Shown here: positions 35,059-47,893 of the stretch, one piece after another
Position numbering within the stretch: the stretch's first letter is position 1
Layout: every line of letters begins with the position of its first letter
Origin: Escallonia rubra
Lineage: Eukaryota > Streptophyta > Magnoliopsida > Escalloniales > Escalloniaceae
Assembly (NCBI GenBank): GCA_033065855.1
Contig: JAVXUO010003207.1
Location: 124,001-188,000, forward strand
Direction of reading: 5' to 3'
DNA: 64,000 bases
Translations under genes and position numbers: made by a program
Notes under the pieces: model-generated
Told to the model about the DNA's origin: nothing
Database searches by the model: none
Seen by the model: the letters and a program-made list of their open reading frames with translations, nothing else

Positions 35059-38000
35059 ATGCAGGAGTTGCTTAAGAAAGATTCTGATATGAGTGCGGCC
35101 CATTCAGCGGCCCCATCAATTATCACTTGCCCATCTTGGTGGACTAATAATGAATCTCATACTCAGCAATCCTCACTATCAGAAAATTTAAGCTTGAAGA
35201 TTGCAACTCCACCCCCACATTGTCAAAATGGCAAGCAAATGGGTTTTCAATTTCAAGAGCAGGAGTCATCCTCGACTCAATCAACTGGTCAATCTTACCA
35301 TGAAGTGGCAAGCGTAGGAGAAAGCAACCAATATGGTAAAAACATACTTCCACTGCAATCAGGTAATTAATCAAATTTTCTATGTTTCTCGACTATGTTT
35401 TGTTTGAAAAATAATAAGTGAAAGCGTTTTGATTGAACTTGATTTAGCTATGAGAAAGGAGAGGATCTTCTGAGCTAGTTAATCTCTAGTCATAGAGGGT
35501 TATGAGTTCGATCGTTGTTGATGGTTGCAGGATGTTTTTCAGCAGTCGTACTTCTGCCACTGGGGATTTTCTCTTGCGACAGAATTGATGTTCCCTAATA
35601 AACTGGATTTTCAGTAATCAACTTGTTAAAGTGGGACGTGTTGGCTTCTTTGTTCGTTAATGTGGAGTACATCTGCAATCTGCAACTTTCAGTTTTGGTA
35701 CTAGCTTTAATGCTTGAGAAGTACAGAAGCAAAGGTTTTAGTGCTTGAGTTTTGCACATTACATGCAGTGACAATTTTTTGGTCGAAATTTAAAAACTTT
35801 GTAGTTCATAAAGTATAATAAACGTTAAGTTCATCATATTTGGTTCTTCTTTTACCATCCTCTTGTAAACTACAACTACTCCTGGAACAAAGTGAAGGGC
35901 AATGTGTTGAAACACCATTCTCAGCTGTCCTTGAGGCTTGGCCAAAATCTGTGGACAAAAGTTACTCAAAAAATGGCCTTAACTGCTAGGGTATTGGGGA
36001 ATACTGGAAAGACATGATCAAGCTGCCTTTCTAGTTCGCAATGGGTTGAAGGTAGAAGACGGGGAGGATTGTGCAGAAGCATTGTAGGGAGTCCCATCAT
36101 CTGCTGTCACTTTGTGTCATTTAGCAGAGAGATTTGGCCCTTCTATTTCTGCTCCTACTAGCTTGGATCACTTTGAGGTCTTCTCGCATGCTGTATTATT
36201 GTTTAGCTAAAGTAGGGGATTGTCAAGGAGCAGTTGGACAAGTGATGCATAGAAGGTTTACTGTGCGGAGTAAGCATAAGTTAAATACTTTGGTGTCGAG
36301 TGTTCTATAGCATGGTAGCGGGTCCCAAGAGTGGTGAACACTTAAAATTAGATGCTGATCTTAGTGGCTTTTTGGGCTGTTGGGTTGTCGCTCGGGCAGC
36401 TTTTAAGGAACTGTTCGGCTATGGTGGTGGTGTGTTGTGGTCGATTCAACAATTGCTCATATAGATCAGGTTTTCATTGGTCAGGAAATTTAAACGCAGG
36501 GTTAAAATGGTACAAATTGGAAACCTTAGGGTTTTAGGAAACTTGAGGTAGAATACCCAGGATTTCATTCGTCCTTAATCCTAAAACTTTTTCACAAGGT
36601 AGTAAGCTTTTGGGTTTATTCATCTTGTAGCGTCTACCATGGACCCTCATCTAGAGTGTACTAAGTCAGTTCATCCGTTACGGGAGAAAAGAGTAAAGAC
36701 TCGAGGCTTATTGAAGCCTGTCATTATTTGGAATCTCTCATTATTGTGTTGTCATCCTTCCTGGATCACGGGTTCAGCATAAATACTTCTTTAATCATGT
36801 CAATATGTAAGAATGATTACTTTAATCATGTCAATATGTAAGAATGATTACATTATCCAGTTAATTGCTATAAATTTATCCTTCTTTAAAGCTCACCGTA
36901 GATATCTTTCGACTTTAGTTACTCTATTGTTGGTTTTCTCATTGGATATTAAAACCATTTGGATATTGAAAGCTTTATGTCCGCGACAGAGCTATTAGAT
37001 GTGTTCTGTTGTTAATTTTTAAGTCTGTTGAAGCACATCTTTGCTTTTTCATGCTTCTCTTTCAAGTCTTTATACCTATCAATTCGATACCTAGATAAAT
37101 TGTGCAACTGCAGTCCCCAACAAGCATGTTTATATTAGTTGATTTGGTTAACATATATTCCCTCCTTTCATAGCCTGAAACTGTTGAACAACCTTCCCGA
37201 TCCTCAGTCATGTCACTACCTTTTGTTATGTTTGTCACCCACTCACTGTGGTAGCATAGTATGATCAACTTTCCCAGAATTTCGACGAAGCTGTGCAGAA
37301 TTTCCATATTGGGAGCTCTCTGTTTTCCTTAATCTAGTATATTCCATTTTTCGTGATCCCTAACTCACCTTAGTATGAACCTACTTTTCTCTTGTTCAGG
37401 TTATAATGAATCTCATGCTAAGACTGAAGGTCACGCTATGTCAACATTGTCAATGGGAACTCAGGATTACGTTTTGCCTCCTCAAGCTGATTACAGGCAT
37501 CCATATGTGAGATGAAAATGATTGTGCTTGCCTGTTCATTTGAATTTTTGTATGTTAGATGGCTAAAGATTTGTTCTAATGTTTCTTTTTAGACTTGTGT
37601 TCCACTTCCATATGCTGATCCCTTTTATCGTGGCTTACTTGCGGCTTATGGGCCTCAAACTGTGGTACGTTCAAAGGACCATAATTTTAACTCTGCTATT
37701 AGTGTTTTGCTCAAATATTAATATGCTAAATTAACAACTTTTATCTAAAATAAATTTCCTGCGTGCTTATGCTCGGTAATGTATGGACTTTTGGATTTTC
37801 CCTTTCTTTCCCTCTTATCTTCCTTTTTCTGTAATGCATTTGGAATCAATTTTTGTATAGAATAAGCTGCACCTTTGAACCTAAAACTAATTGGAAATAA
37901 AGAGAATATTTTCACTTTTTCTAGACTGATATGAAAAGAGAAATAGGTTCCTACAAGTTGGAAACGAAATGCTCTTATGCTCCTGTAGAAAAGAAGAAGG

Positions 38001-39144
38001 AAGAAAATAAACAAATGCTTTGCAAATTACACTTGTTATTTTCATGTTCCCGAGATGCCAATTGTCCTACAAGTATCCAGTCATTCGCCTCCACAACCTT
38101 TTTAACAGTTTTTTTTTTACCTCGAGTGTCCCAGAGAACTTAAATCTTTGAAATCCAAATGTTCTTTTATTTGGTTGTCTTGTTCCATCATATTGCCTGT
38201 ACTGGTTTGTGTACATGGTTGCGCCCCTTTTCTTCGCGCTCTTTTCGTCAGTAACATGAATTTACTTATCAAACAAATAATTTTTTTTTAGTGCGGAATA
38301 CCTATTTTACTTGATTGTCCCTCAACAGTCGAATAATCTGTTAAAACCAAACAAGCTCTTAGTTGTGTCTATCCAGTTTATGTCCTTGAATAAACGCTTC
38401 ATTTGGAGCAAGCATTTTGAACCAGATGATGTATAGACACTGGCGGTGCTTCTATGATTATCAGTGACATGTTAACCACTGAACTATTGGTAGATTTATC
38501 ATCCCCAAATGGCTGGCGTGGCGTCTGCTCGAGTGCCACTTCCTCTAGATATTGCACAAGATGAACCCATATATGTCAATGCAAAACAGTATCGTGCAAT
38601 TCTCAGGCGGAGAGAGTTCCGTGCCAAGCTTGAGGCTCAGAGAAAACTCTCGAAAGTTCGAAAGGTTTGTGATTTCTAGATTTGGACTATCTTGTTGTCA
38701 AGCCTCCAGTCCTAGTGCCTCATTTTGTGGCAAACCAGAGTCCTGACCAATCTTATCTTGCAATTGCTTCAGCCTTATCTCCACGAGTCGAGGCATCTTC
38801 ATGCATTGAAGAGGGCTCGCGGATCTGGTGGCCGCTTTCTCAACATAAAGAAGCTCGAAGGGTCTGATGCCACGACGAAAGAACAAGATGTCTCAGGCTC
38901 AGCTCAGCTTCAGATGACCACAAGGATGTCGGAATCTGATGTTCGTCAGCCAGAGAACTACAAAGAAGAGACTTGCACAAACTCTTGCTCGGAGATCAGT
39001 AGTGTCTCCAACTGTGAAAATATCTACCACAACCAAGAATTCAGGTTCTCTGTCTACCCTTCTCATGCTGGCAGGCCGATGCAAGGTGGCGGCGGCGGCG
39101 GTGTGCCTGGTCAGAACCAGCAGTACCTCTCAGTCTTCCGTTGA
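35059..39144 (+). CDS. Nuclear transcription factor Y subunit A (NF-YA/HAP2)
   Basis: Five coding exons: 35059-35362, 37400-37506, 37593-37664, 38494-38664 and 38773-39144, 1,026 bases, 341 residues. NF-YA joins the NF-YB/NF-YC histone-fold dimer in the nucleus and reads CCAAT boxes. The core begins at about 185 with [14 protein letters not shown] (subunit-binding helix A1). It continues after intron 4 with [20 protein letters not shown] and RFLNIKK (DNA-binding A2). Upstream, [20 protein letters not shown] and [14 protein letters not shown] match the NF-YA5/6-type proteins, so I favour that clade without certainty. The start is the first ATG in frame ([12 protein letters not shown]); the frame is open a little further up but lacks an ATG. 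Residue 202 is Glu where almost all NF-YA proteins have Gln (RRRQ). The C-terminus has a short Gly run. A miR169 site follows in the 3' UTR. Confidence 0.95.
36790..36851 (+). repeat. Perfect 31-bp tandem duplication in NF-YA intron 1
   Basis: Two identical adjacent copies (36790-36820 and 36821-36851) starting TTTAATCATGTCAATATG. A small recent slippage or repair duplication; no function is suggested. Confidence 0.9.
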
Positions 39145-39193
39145 GAGACAAGATGCACATTAAATCAGTTTCAGATTATTGTTGCTGGTGAAG

Positions 39194-39214
39194 ATGGGAA
39201 GTCATCCTTGGCTA
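39194..39214 (+). promoter_or_regulatory. miR169 target site in NF-YA 3' UTR
   Basis: AAGTCATCCTTGGCTA at 39199-39214 is perfectly complementary to the first 16 bases of miR169 of the UAGCCAAGGAUGACUUGCC type. The remaining five positions have about three mismatches, at the microRNA 3' end. It lies 50 bases after the stop codon, the known position of miR169 sites in plant NF-YA transcripts, where they direct cleavage and link NF-YA levels to drought and nutrient state. Confidence 0.88.
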
Positions 39215-40498
39215 TTAAGTTCTCTGTTGTCCTGTGTCGTTCCGTGTCTCCTTAGCTATGTCAGTGACATTACATATGGAGGTTCACTACCTGCTGTTCT
39301 AGGATTTACATTTCATTAGAAACTAGCATGGTTTTTAGAGGTTATGTTGATTCACAGTAAGTTAAACAAAGACACTCCAGTTTGTTCAGTACCAAGTGCA
39401 GGGGGATGCTAGCGTAAGCGTCTGTGGTTCAACTTTGTTTCATAAGATCATATGCGCAGTTGCTAAGCTGAGACTGGTTCCTTTAGACAATGTAACATGG
39501 TCAAATGCTAACTAGCCTTCCAAACATTGAAGACCCTTGTACACATGAGAAGGTTGCCCACTTTGACAAGTGGAGAGCAAATCATTGAGAAAAGGGAATT
39601 TAAGCTTGATAACATTATTGAACTTATTCTTTAACTGTTCAAGCTTTTAGAGCAATCGATAATTTTGAAGAGGAATGTCCTTTAAGGTCAAACTAGACAA
39701 GCGTTGTAGTAATAGAAGAGTACGAACCGCTAATACTAAATTCTAAACTTGTTAGTGTGGCACTTGAAGTATTCTAATAACTTGGAAAGCAAAGTGTTAA
39801 CTCTTTTTCAAAGTATAATAAATGCTGATGAAACACTTGCTCTTTGCAAGATTGATCTCCCATTTTTAAAAGAGCACATGTTATTGTCAATGCAATTTTA
39901 GGCTTAGGCTTGGCGCTTGGAAATTTTTTGCTATGTATAAGGAAATAAACTCATTGTTCTTTCTGTTTCAAAATTGTTTTGCCCTACGAATATATCATAT
40001 ATCGTTACCGTAAAAAGTCAACTTCAATTTACAAGATGCCACGAATTTCAACACTTATTTATTTGGTATTACAAGAATCGCACGCTACATAGTGTTAAGA
40101 TTGCTCAGGGTCTTGAAAAAGTTGAACAAGAATGTGCCGCGTCATTTGAGGCTCGGTTTCGGAGCCATTAACATTTTTATTTGGGTCGGGACTGGGAGGG
40201 TCATGTTAGCAAGTTAAACCACCAGGTCTCTCGAGGGTCCATGTTCCTGTCCCAAAATTTGGGTCCTCGGACTCATCACCACTCTCTCAAATACAGTTAA
40301 ACCCGTCTATCATCATACAGATTCAAATCCGCCCCATCCGGTTCGTCTCTCTCGCTTCCTCTTTCTCCCTCGCTGCTACGTCCATTTTCGTTCCGTCTCT
40401 TAATCCCCAAAATACCCCTCTCAAGCACCTCCATTTCCCCCGCCCCCTCTCTCTCTCCCCTCTAAACCCTCCGGTTTCGGCTCGTGGAAATTACGGAA
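39215..40498. other. NF-YA 3' region and Alfin-like promoter/leader
   Basis: No gene seen. From about 40330 to 40470 the sequence is rich in CT runs (CTCTCTCTCC), as is common in plant leaders just before a start codon. Confidence 0.45.
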
Positions 40499-43400
40499 AT
40501 GGACGGAGGAGGACAGTACAATCCTCGTACCGTCGAGGAGGTGTTTCGGGATTTCAAAGGTCGACGCGCCGGCATGATCAAAGCTCTTACCACAGGTTAC
40601 TGTTTTTCTCTAATACGCTTGTGTTACCCTTTTTTTTGATAATTAATTTGCCTTTTTTTTTAGTGTTTACTTTTGTGTTCTGCAGATGTTTCGGAATTCT
40701 ATAATCAGTGTGATCCTGGTTAGAGCTCTCTCTTTTACTTTTTTATTTACCTCTGCATGTCATTTTCATGCAGAGGCGAATTATTCTATGTATTTACTTT
40801 TTTTAATACTGTTTGCGTCATTATTCCCTCGCTTAATTAACTATGATTTTCTATGTCGCCTTAATTTGTAGTTAGTGCATTGTGCGTGCTGGTACTGCAA
40901 AATTCTTAATTGGTTTTTTTTTTTTTTTGTGGGTGTTGGGGTGGTGGTTTTTTTTGTTTTTGTGGGGGGGGGTGTCCATGGGTTGGTGCATTCTTATTGT
41001 AACTGTAATAATTATGATCTGTGTAGAATGTGTTTGTTTAGTTATTGTCCCTTATTGTGCGTGAGTTGAAATTGGTAGGGCGGTTAGATGTAGCCTCGAC
41101 CCCGTTTCTAAAGAAGTTGTTTCGCATTACGAGTGCATGAAGTACGAGTCGCTGATGCTGGATTTGTAGTGGGAAAAGCTTGTGGAATTTTGTGTCATCC
41201 TTCATGAGTTGGCTTTGTATACTGTGCGGATAGATTTTTCGCTCTTTGGGCAGTGTCTTCTATTTCTCTCTCTAGAATGTAGTAGTGGGGGATCTGATTC
41301 TTGCATCCTTTGTGATAAGATTTTATAAAGTTACAGGCTGCTTCATAAACACAGCAATCGTTTGATATGCTGTTGAAGGCTGTTTATTTCGCATGGTGCT
41401 ATGGGTACATGCACGTGGTGCATTTGATGTGGTGCTATGCGTTGCATGGGGTAGGTTTACTTGGTTCGCTTTTAAGTGTTGCAGTTTGCTTATGATAACA
41501 TCTTGGTTTGCTTTCGGTAGGATATGGGTAATAATTGGTATGTTTTTTCATGGATATATGTACATTTTGCGTTGCCTTGGTAGGGAGAGAAAACACTTTA
41601 TTCATATAAGACAGTGCAGGATGAAGTTTTGATACAGATTTGGGATGATCAGTATGGTAAGCATGCTACTTTTGTCCTTAGTGTGATGCGCACAACCTAT
41701 TGACTTGGTAGTGAGCTATTTTTTTGTTTTTATATGTTAACCTGCTCCACACAATAACCAAGAATGGTAGTTTTTTTTGCCCAATTCTTCTTTTTTCTTA
41801 TTCTATCCTCCCTGCGTACTCTCTTTGTTGTGGTAGTATTGTTGACAGTCAGTCTACTTGTAGGTTGTGGAGATGTGGAGTATATGTGGACTGCAATGTT
41901 TGGTTTTCCTTGGAACTGAACGAGAAGGCATGCACGTTGATGTAGTGGTCATATTCCACGAAAGTTAGGCTCGAGAAATAGATGCGAAAATAGGGAGCAG
42001 ACGTAGATGGGATGATTTTTTACCTTTTCCCTTTGACAAATTGCCCTTTTGGTTTAAGTGTAGATTTCTGGTCCACATGTTGTGTTTGATCATCTATTGT
42101 TTACCTTGTGGAGTTGGTTTATGTGCATAACTAATTCGCATATATGAATTGCATTGCTTTTGAGGCATGTGTGGGAAGGAAAACACAAAGATAAGGGCAG
42201 ATGTTGGTAGAAAGGAGAGCATAGATTTTGTGGGAGTGCTCATTTGTTTTCTACATTACCTTTCTTTCCCCTTTGCCTCGTTTTTTGGTACACTTGTCAG
42301 GATCTCATCGTTTTCATGAGGCATAATTGCCTAGACACGACCCATTCTTAGTTTGTCAAGGTCATTGGCTCTTAATCCTCTTTTCCGTGACTGCATTAAT
42401 CCAGTTGACTTGTAATGGCTATTCGCTTGTTAATGATAGCGTACAGATGTCACCAATAATGAATGGTAGACTTCTGAAGAGGCCATTGTCCAGATTTCTT
42501 TAACATATGTGCTCGTCTCTAGTAGTTTATGCTTGTTTTGGTGGGTGCTTATATACATAGAGGCTAAAACTTTCTTTAACATGATTTGCGTGAGCCTATT
42601 TTTAAGTTTGGCAGCTCCTAAATATATTTTGTCTTGATTGTTTATGGCAGTGTTCTTTCACTATGTGCTCTGTGGTTAGAACCATAGTTTCCTCTGTGTT
42701 TATCTCACATTTCAGTTACTTTGAGCACGTAATTACCAAAGAACTTCTGTTGAATTTTTTTTGGATAGCTATAAAAGCTGGCTTCCCTTACAGCGCCCCT
42801 TGCTTTATGATGCGTACATTTATCTTTATGTTTTGAGTACGCACTGTATGGTAAGGTGAGGACCACAAATGACACTTTGGAAGTTTTCTGATGGCCGATC
42901 ATATTTTCTCTTCTATATTGCGACCTTAAACCTTGACTGGGGAAATCATACAAGGGAATATCTAAGGATTGTCTTCATGCAGTCGTCAGAGTTCTGACAA
43001 CTGTGAGGTTTACACACTCAATTGTGTTAAAAAGCTAAAGTTTAGGTTTATAACTGCTCCAACCCTTTAACATTGACCAAACTGGCAAGGACTCTTTATC
43101 AATGAACTGTCATAAAGCAGACTATTAAAGTAAAGAAAGTTGAAGTAGGAAAACCTGGTCTTGTGGTTTCATTGTCTTTGTCTGTTGAAATTCAAGTTGA
43201 CATTTTATTCGATTATTCTAGCTTCAACTTTCATTGTGCAGTATCTTTTTACCGACTTCCATTTTCTCTCTTTTTCTTTTTGTTGAGAGTTTTCTGCTGG
43301 GGGCAGGATGGAGTTTGTCTCATATATACCTTCTTTGTGTTAATTTTTCATTATTTATAACTTCTATTGATGCATGTTTGGCTGTTCAGAGAAGGAGAAT

Positions 43401-44894
43401 CTATGCTTATACGGATTCCCTAGTGAGCAATGGGAGGTTAATTTGCCTGCTGAAGAAGTGCCTCCTGAACTCCCAGAGCCTGCTCTGGGTATTAACTTCG
43501 CTAGAGATGGGATGCAAGAACAGGACTGGATAGCTCTAGTCGCTGTTCATAGTGACGCATGGCTGCTTGCTGTCGCCTTCTATTTTGGTGCTCGGTTTGG
43601 ATTTGACAAAGCTGACAGGTATATTCTATCATTAACAGCCAGCTTGGAAGATCTCAAAGTTGTTGCTTTTTCCGTTTATATAGCAAGGGAAGAAAGTAAT
43701 TTTAGAGGGCAATGCAAGATGCTACTAAGAATATCTTTCATTTGTAAATCAAGACAGCGCACCAGCACATGATTATGTGCTTGTTTGTCTCGCATGCAAT
43801 TGGTCAAGTTAAGAGAAGGATGAAAACCAGGTTAATGTAACTATCAACTGAGGTGATGCATAGACCATGGTTTCTTGTAAATACTTTTAAGCTATCTAAT
43901 GTAGATTCTATCCATATTAGTGCTACCAATCATTTACCTGCTGAGAGCCCCCAATAGGTGTATACATGATGAATTTTATGTTAGTTCTGTTGTTCTGTAA
44001 TGTTGGTCGAACACAAGGATGATTATTTGGTTGAATATGTGAATACATTGCTGTTTCTTAACATTTATTATCATTTATCTATGGTGCAGGAAACGGCTGT
44101 TCAACATGATAAATGAGCTCCCTACAGTATTTGAAATCGCAACTGGTAATGTCAAGAAACAGCAGAAGGAAAAATCTTTGATCTCAAATCACAGTAGCAA
44201 CAAATCCAAGTCGAACCCTAAAACGGTAAAAGGAAATTTCTGCATATATTTCAATGAAGTGATGAAAATTTCACGACTATTCTTGTGTTGGCATGTTTTG
44301 GGACAGCCATCATGTATCATCTGGCTTGGATTATTCTGAGTCTTTAGTCATGTAACCTTTTCTTTTTGGCACCCTGCCCTGTATAGCATGAAATTCATGG
44401 AGGAGAGATTGCTCATGGTTTAAACTCATATTAACAGTAAGCATTGACTTGCAGCAAAAACTTAAACAAGTTAATTAGTTGCTGGACGTAAAAACTATCA
44501 GATAACATCTTAGTATCTTTAATTGCTTAACAAAATGGCAAGGTTCAATAGTGTGATCTTCATTTCTCCTTAGTACATTGTACGCTTTTGTTAGTTTATC
44601 AATGTTTGTCCTTTTTGGTGACCAAAGCAGCTGGGATCCGAATCTCAGGGAAAATACTCAAAGCCACAACCAAAAGATGAAGAGGAAGGGTTAGACGATG
44701 AAGACGACGACGAGCATGGCGAGACTCTCTGTGGGGCATGTGGTGAGAATTATGCATCTGATGAGTTCTGGATATGTTGTGATATATGTGAGAAGTGGTT
44801 CCATGGCAAGTGCGTGAAGATTACCCCTGCTAAGGCAGAGCATATCAAGCAATATAAGTGCCCAACTTGCAGCAACAAGAGAGCTCGCCCTTGA
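40499..44894 (+). CDS. Alfin-like PHD finger protein
   Basis: Five exons: 40499-40595, 40686-40718 (33 bases only), 43390-43618, 44090-44225 and 44631-44894, 759 bases, 252 residues, the usual family length. The N-terminal Alfin domain reads [20 protein letters not shown], then [40 protein letters not shown] and [21 protein letters not shown] lysine/serine-rich linker and an acidic stretch lead to a C-terminal C4HC3 PHD finger: Cys199, Cys202, Cys215, Cys218, His223, Cys226, Cys242 and Cys245, with Trp221. Alfin-like PHD fingers bind histone H3 trimethylated at Lys4, and the proteins work with Polycomb RING factors in seed and stress gene control; that is family knowledge. Intron 2 is 2.7 kb. 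The tiny exon 2 is needed to keep [11 protein letters not shown]. All residues expected for zinc binding are present. Confidence 0.96.
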
Positions 44895-45485
44895 CGGCGA
44901 GCATCTGGAGCATATTGTTTTTCTAGGTTTGTACTCTTGATGAACTTGTTAACTACCTTGTTGGTCGGGTTCTTTCTTTGTTTTACCGAATCGAATTGTT
45001 CGTGGGCATCGGTTCCAGTGTCACATGACTTTGTAGTTTGGAAAATGTTCTAGTTATATTTATTTTTCCTCTTTTTTCTCGTGCTTCAGATCTTTCCCCA
45101 GTTCTCTTTTCCTCTGCCATTTGCTAAACCAGTAGTGCAGAGAGTAGGGAAACTAACTACCTTGTCTAAGCTAAGGTCTCCCTCTGAAGATTACCTTTAC
45201 ATTAAGTGACCAAAGAGAGACCGGGATGCAATCTCTTGACCATTACAGATTTATGGGTATGTGTTCCTCGGCACTTTTTTTTATTTTCCATCCACAGTAG
45301 TTTCAGGCGACGAAATCGTAGAGCGGATTTTTTTTAAAAATAAATTTGCATAGGAGGAGATTATGCACTAATATCATGTGACAAATTTAGCTCAAACATG
45401 CATATTTTTTCAAACACAGGATTTATTTGGTCAGTCAGTCAGTTCCCTTCAAATAGGTGAAGAATGAGGTGAGATGTGTGATTTT
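44895..45485. other. 3' region of the Alfin-like gene
   Basis: 3' untranslated and intergenic DNA before the LINE relic; no other gene seen. Confidence 0.4.
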
Positions 45486-46740
45486 TCATAGTAGAATTGC
45501 ATTATAAAAGGCAAATACATAATCTGGTTTTTTTAATTCTAACAACCGAATGGAAAATGCTATGGAAGAGGAAAGAGCCGTTTGTAGCGCTGCTGTAAAG
45601 TTGCTATTCCCGAAGCGAGAGAGATCTGGATTGACATGATAACGAGGGTTTTTGGCTTTCTGAAATAGTACTTTTACACCTGACTCTATACAAAAACTAC
45701 GAAAATCTGTATAGACAAAACAAGTATCGAACAAAATTGGAGTTGCCAAGGCTGAGATATTATTTGCATCTGTCATTAGGGATGTGATAAATTGTGAGTC
45801 GGTATGGAGAATAACATGCTTAATGCGTCTACTTTGAGCCCAACAACACATTAAAAGAATAGTTGTAGCCTGAGCAGTATGATGGATCGAGTTGACACAC
45901 ACTTGGAATTCCCCACTTTGTAACATGTGTGATTTATTTCCTTTATGCAGAATAAGCTAGGTAGATTTAACTGAGAAATTATGGTCTCGGTGTGATCCAA
46001 TATCAGTTTGTCCTCATAATCAGCAAAAGAAAGACGATGAGCTAGAATCTTGCGGCAATGTGATTAGAGACTATTAACGAAATCTGATAACCAGTAAGCT
46101 TCAAAACGAAGAGGCCTGTGAACTTTCTCTTGGGGAGGATGCGCAATAAGTTAAATGGGAGCAGGGTCAGATGTCTGAATTTCCAGGTTCTGATATGAAG
46201 TGTTTGGAAGCTAGATTAGCCACCCGACCAATTCTTTCATTAGTTCTGTGTTGTCCAGAGCGGTCGCTCCTCCATGTAACTCTTGGTCCAACCCATGGGA
46301 TATCAATAAGACCTAGTGTCTGAATTACCTTAATTAAATGCTAGTGGCCATGCAAAGCATTTGTTAACGTATCTGATTTATCCATTGCATCGATTACTTG
46401 GTTAAAATCTCCGGTAAGTATGATTGGCCCTGCCAAACCCTGGAGATAAGATAAACTTTTATCCCAAGTTGTTTTTTAGAAATTGTCGGGTTGGTGGCCG
46501 TAAATGAATCCAACGAACCAAGGTGAGCCTCCAAGATAATTGAAAGAGATAATAACAATATTTTTATCAAGGGCTAAAACTAAAAATGTTAGCTGTCCTT
46601 CCACCTTACCCAAAGACCATTTTCTTTGCCCCTTTTATACCCTTTGGGGCAACCCCTGTGAAGGAAGTGAAACCGAGTCTACAGAAAGATCGTGCCACGA
46701 GATCAGGAGCTTGCCTTTCTTGAAGGAAATAAATTTCTAA
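45486..46740 (-). mobile_element. Decayed LINE (non-LTR retrotransposon) with internal deletion
   Basis: On the minus strand, 46740-46230 encodes broken pieces of an AP-endonuclease domain: ISFNYLGGSPWFVGFIYGH, then ILTGDFNQVIDAMDKSDT and, after a frame break, LGLIDIPWVGPRVTWRSDRS with NERIGRVAN. The GDFN motif and the G-x-TW motif are hallmarks of L1-type endonucleases. A 146-codon frame (45926-45486) then looks like the C-terminal RNase H domain of plant LINEs, with ILHTDSQFITSLM around one catalytic Asp. The reverse transcriptase expected between them is absent, so only about 1.3 kb of a 5-6 kb element remains. Stop codons and frame changes show it is dead. Confidence 0.75.
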
Positions 46741-47102
46741 AGGTTGCATAGGGACCATAAAGCAAGTTGTTTGAAATGCTCGAGGTTGGCCAAAGCCCCC
46801 AACAATTTCAGCTTGAAATATTCATCGATGGTTAAGGGACTGTTCAGCACAACTCTTGAAGCCCAAGACCAGACCTTACCACACTGTTCATGGACAAAAA
46901 GTCAAAAAGGGTTTTTTTGTCGAGGTGGTATGAGGAGGTTTGCTATCATATGTCAATTATCACATATTCGAAATCCAAGAAGAGCAGACATGTCATAAAA
47001 CAACACGGGAGGAGTCAGTCAAGGTGCAAGAGTTCTTTTTACTCTTGAAATCGAGAAGGATTCTTCTTTTAAAAGGACAACAAACGGTAGCAGGACAATT
47101 AA
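46741..47102. other. Probable continuation of the LINE relic or intergenic DNA
   Basis: The minus strand keeps stretches of coding-like sequence with stops but no motif I can name. It may be further decayed LINE 5' sequence. Confidence 0.3.
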
Positions 47103-47282
47103 TCAGGATCCTCTGCTGTACAGTAGGAGTGATGTATCAAAAAAAATGTCACTAAATGTTTTTCAACGAAAAAAAATTGTCATTATAAAATTCAATAATA
47201 GCAACAAAATACTTACAGTGACAGTCTTTTATCGCTAAATGTCGTACATCTCCTTTGCTGTACAGCAGAGGACCTTGATCCC
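47103..47282. mobile_element. Small inverted-repeat element (MITE family A, copy 1)
   Basis: About 180 bp. The left end is TCAGGATCCTCTGCTGTACAG. The right end, as reverse complement, is CGGGATCAAGGTCCTCTGCT then GTACAG. The interior is AT-rich with GTCACTAAATG and TTATCGCTAAATG. The same ends and interior are found at 49905-50075. No coding capacity. Confidence 0.7.
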
Positions 47283-47893
47283 GGGCCAATAGATCGGGAA
47301 GATAAGTTTCGTTTCCTTACTACAACAATATAGCTACTATGTAACGGTGTTACTGAGCGAAAGACCAACTCAAAGTATCATTGAGTCTCAACAATAAAGG
47401 AACTCGAGAGAGGCAAAGAGGACTTCAAGGCTGAAAGCTTGAGCTTCTTCGATTTCCAATACTATCACTCAAAAGTATGCACTATGTAGGAGTAGTGGTT
47501 GCTAAGGCCAAGATAATATATTAATTACGGATTTTTAAATTAAGCCCAGTTGCAATTGTTGTTAATCTTAAAATTATATTCCTCAGGTACCAAATCCATC
47601 CAAGTGGAATCGGTTTGCCCCACACTTAGTTAAAGTTAAACATCAGTGAAGTAAAAGAATTGCCAAAATTTCTTCAAACCATCATTATGTGCATGTGCAA
47701 ATCCAAAAAGGATTCTACCTACTTAATGGCCCATTAACTCCCAAGGCCTAGATCTAGATGCTAATTATTAATCAAGTCATGAGATGGTAAATTTGTATAA
47801 TCCAAGCTGTTACTGAAATTAGGGTGCTTAGAAATCTGGGACACCATAAAATACCCAAACATTAATAATACTCTATCACAAGCTGCGGATAAC
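47283..47893. other. Intergenic, nothing recognised
   Basis: AT-rich DNA between two small inverted-repeat elements. No gene seen. Confidence 0.35.
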
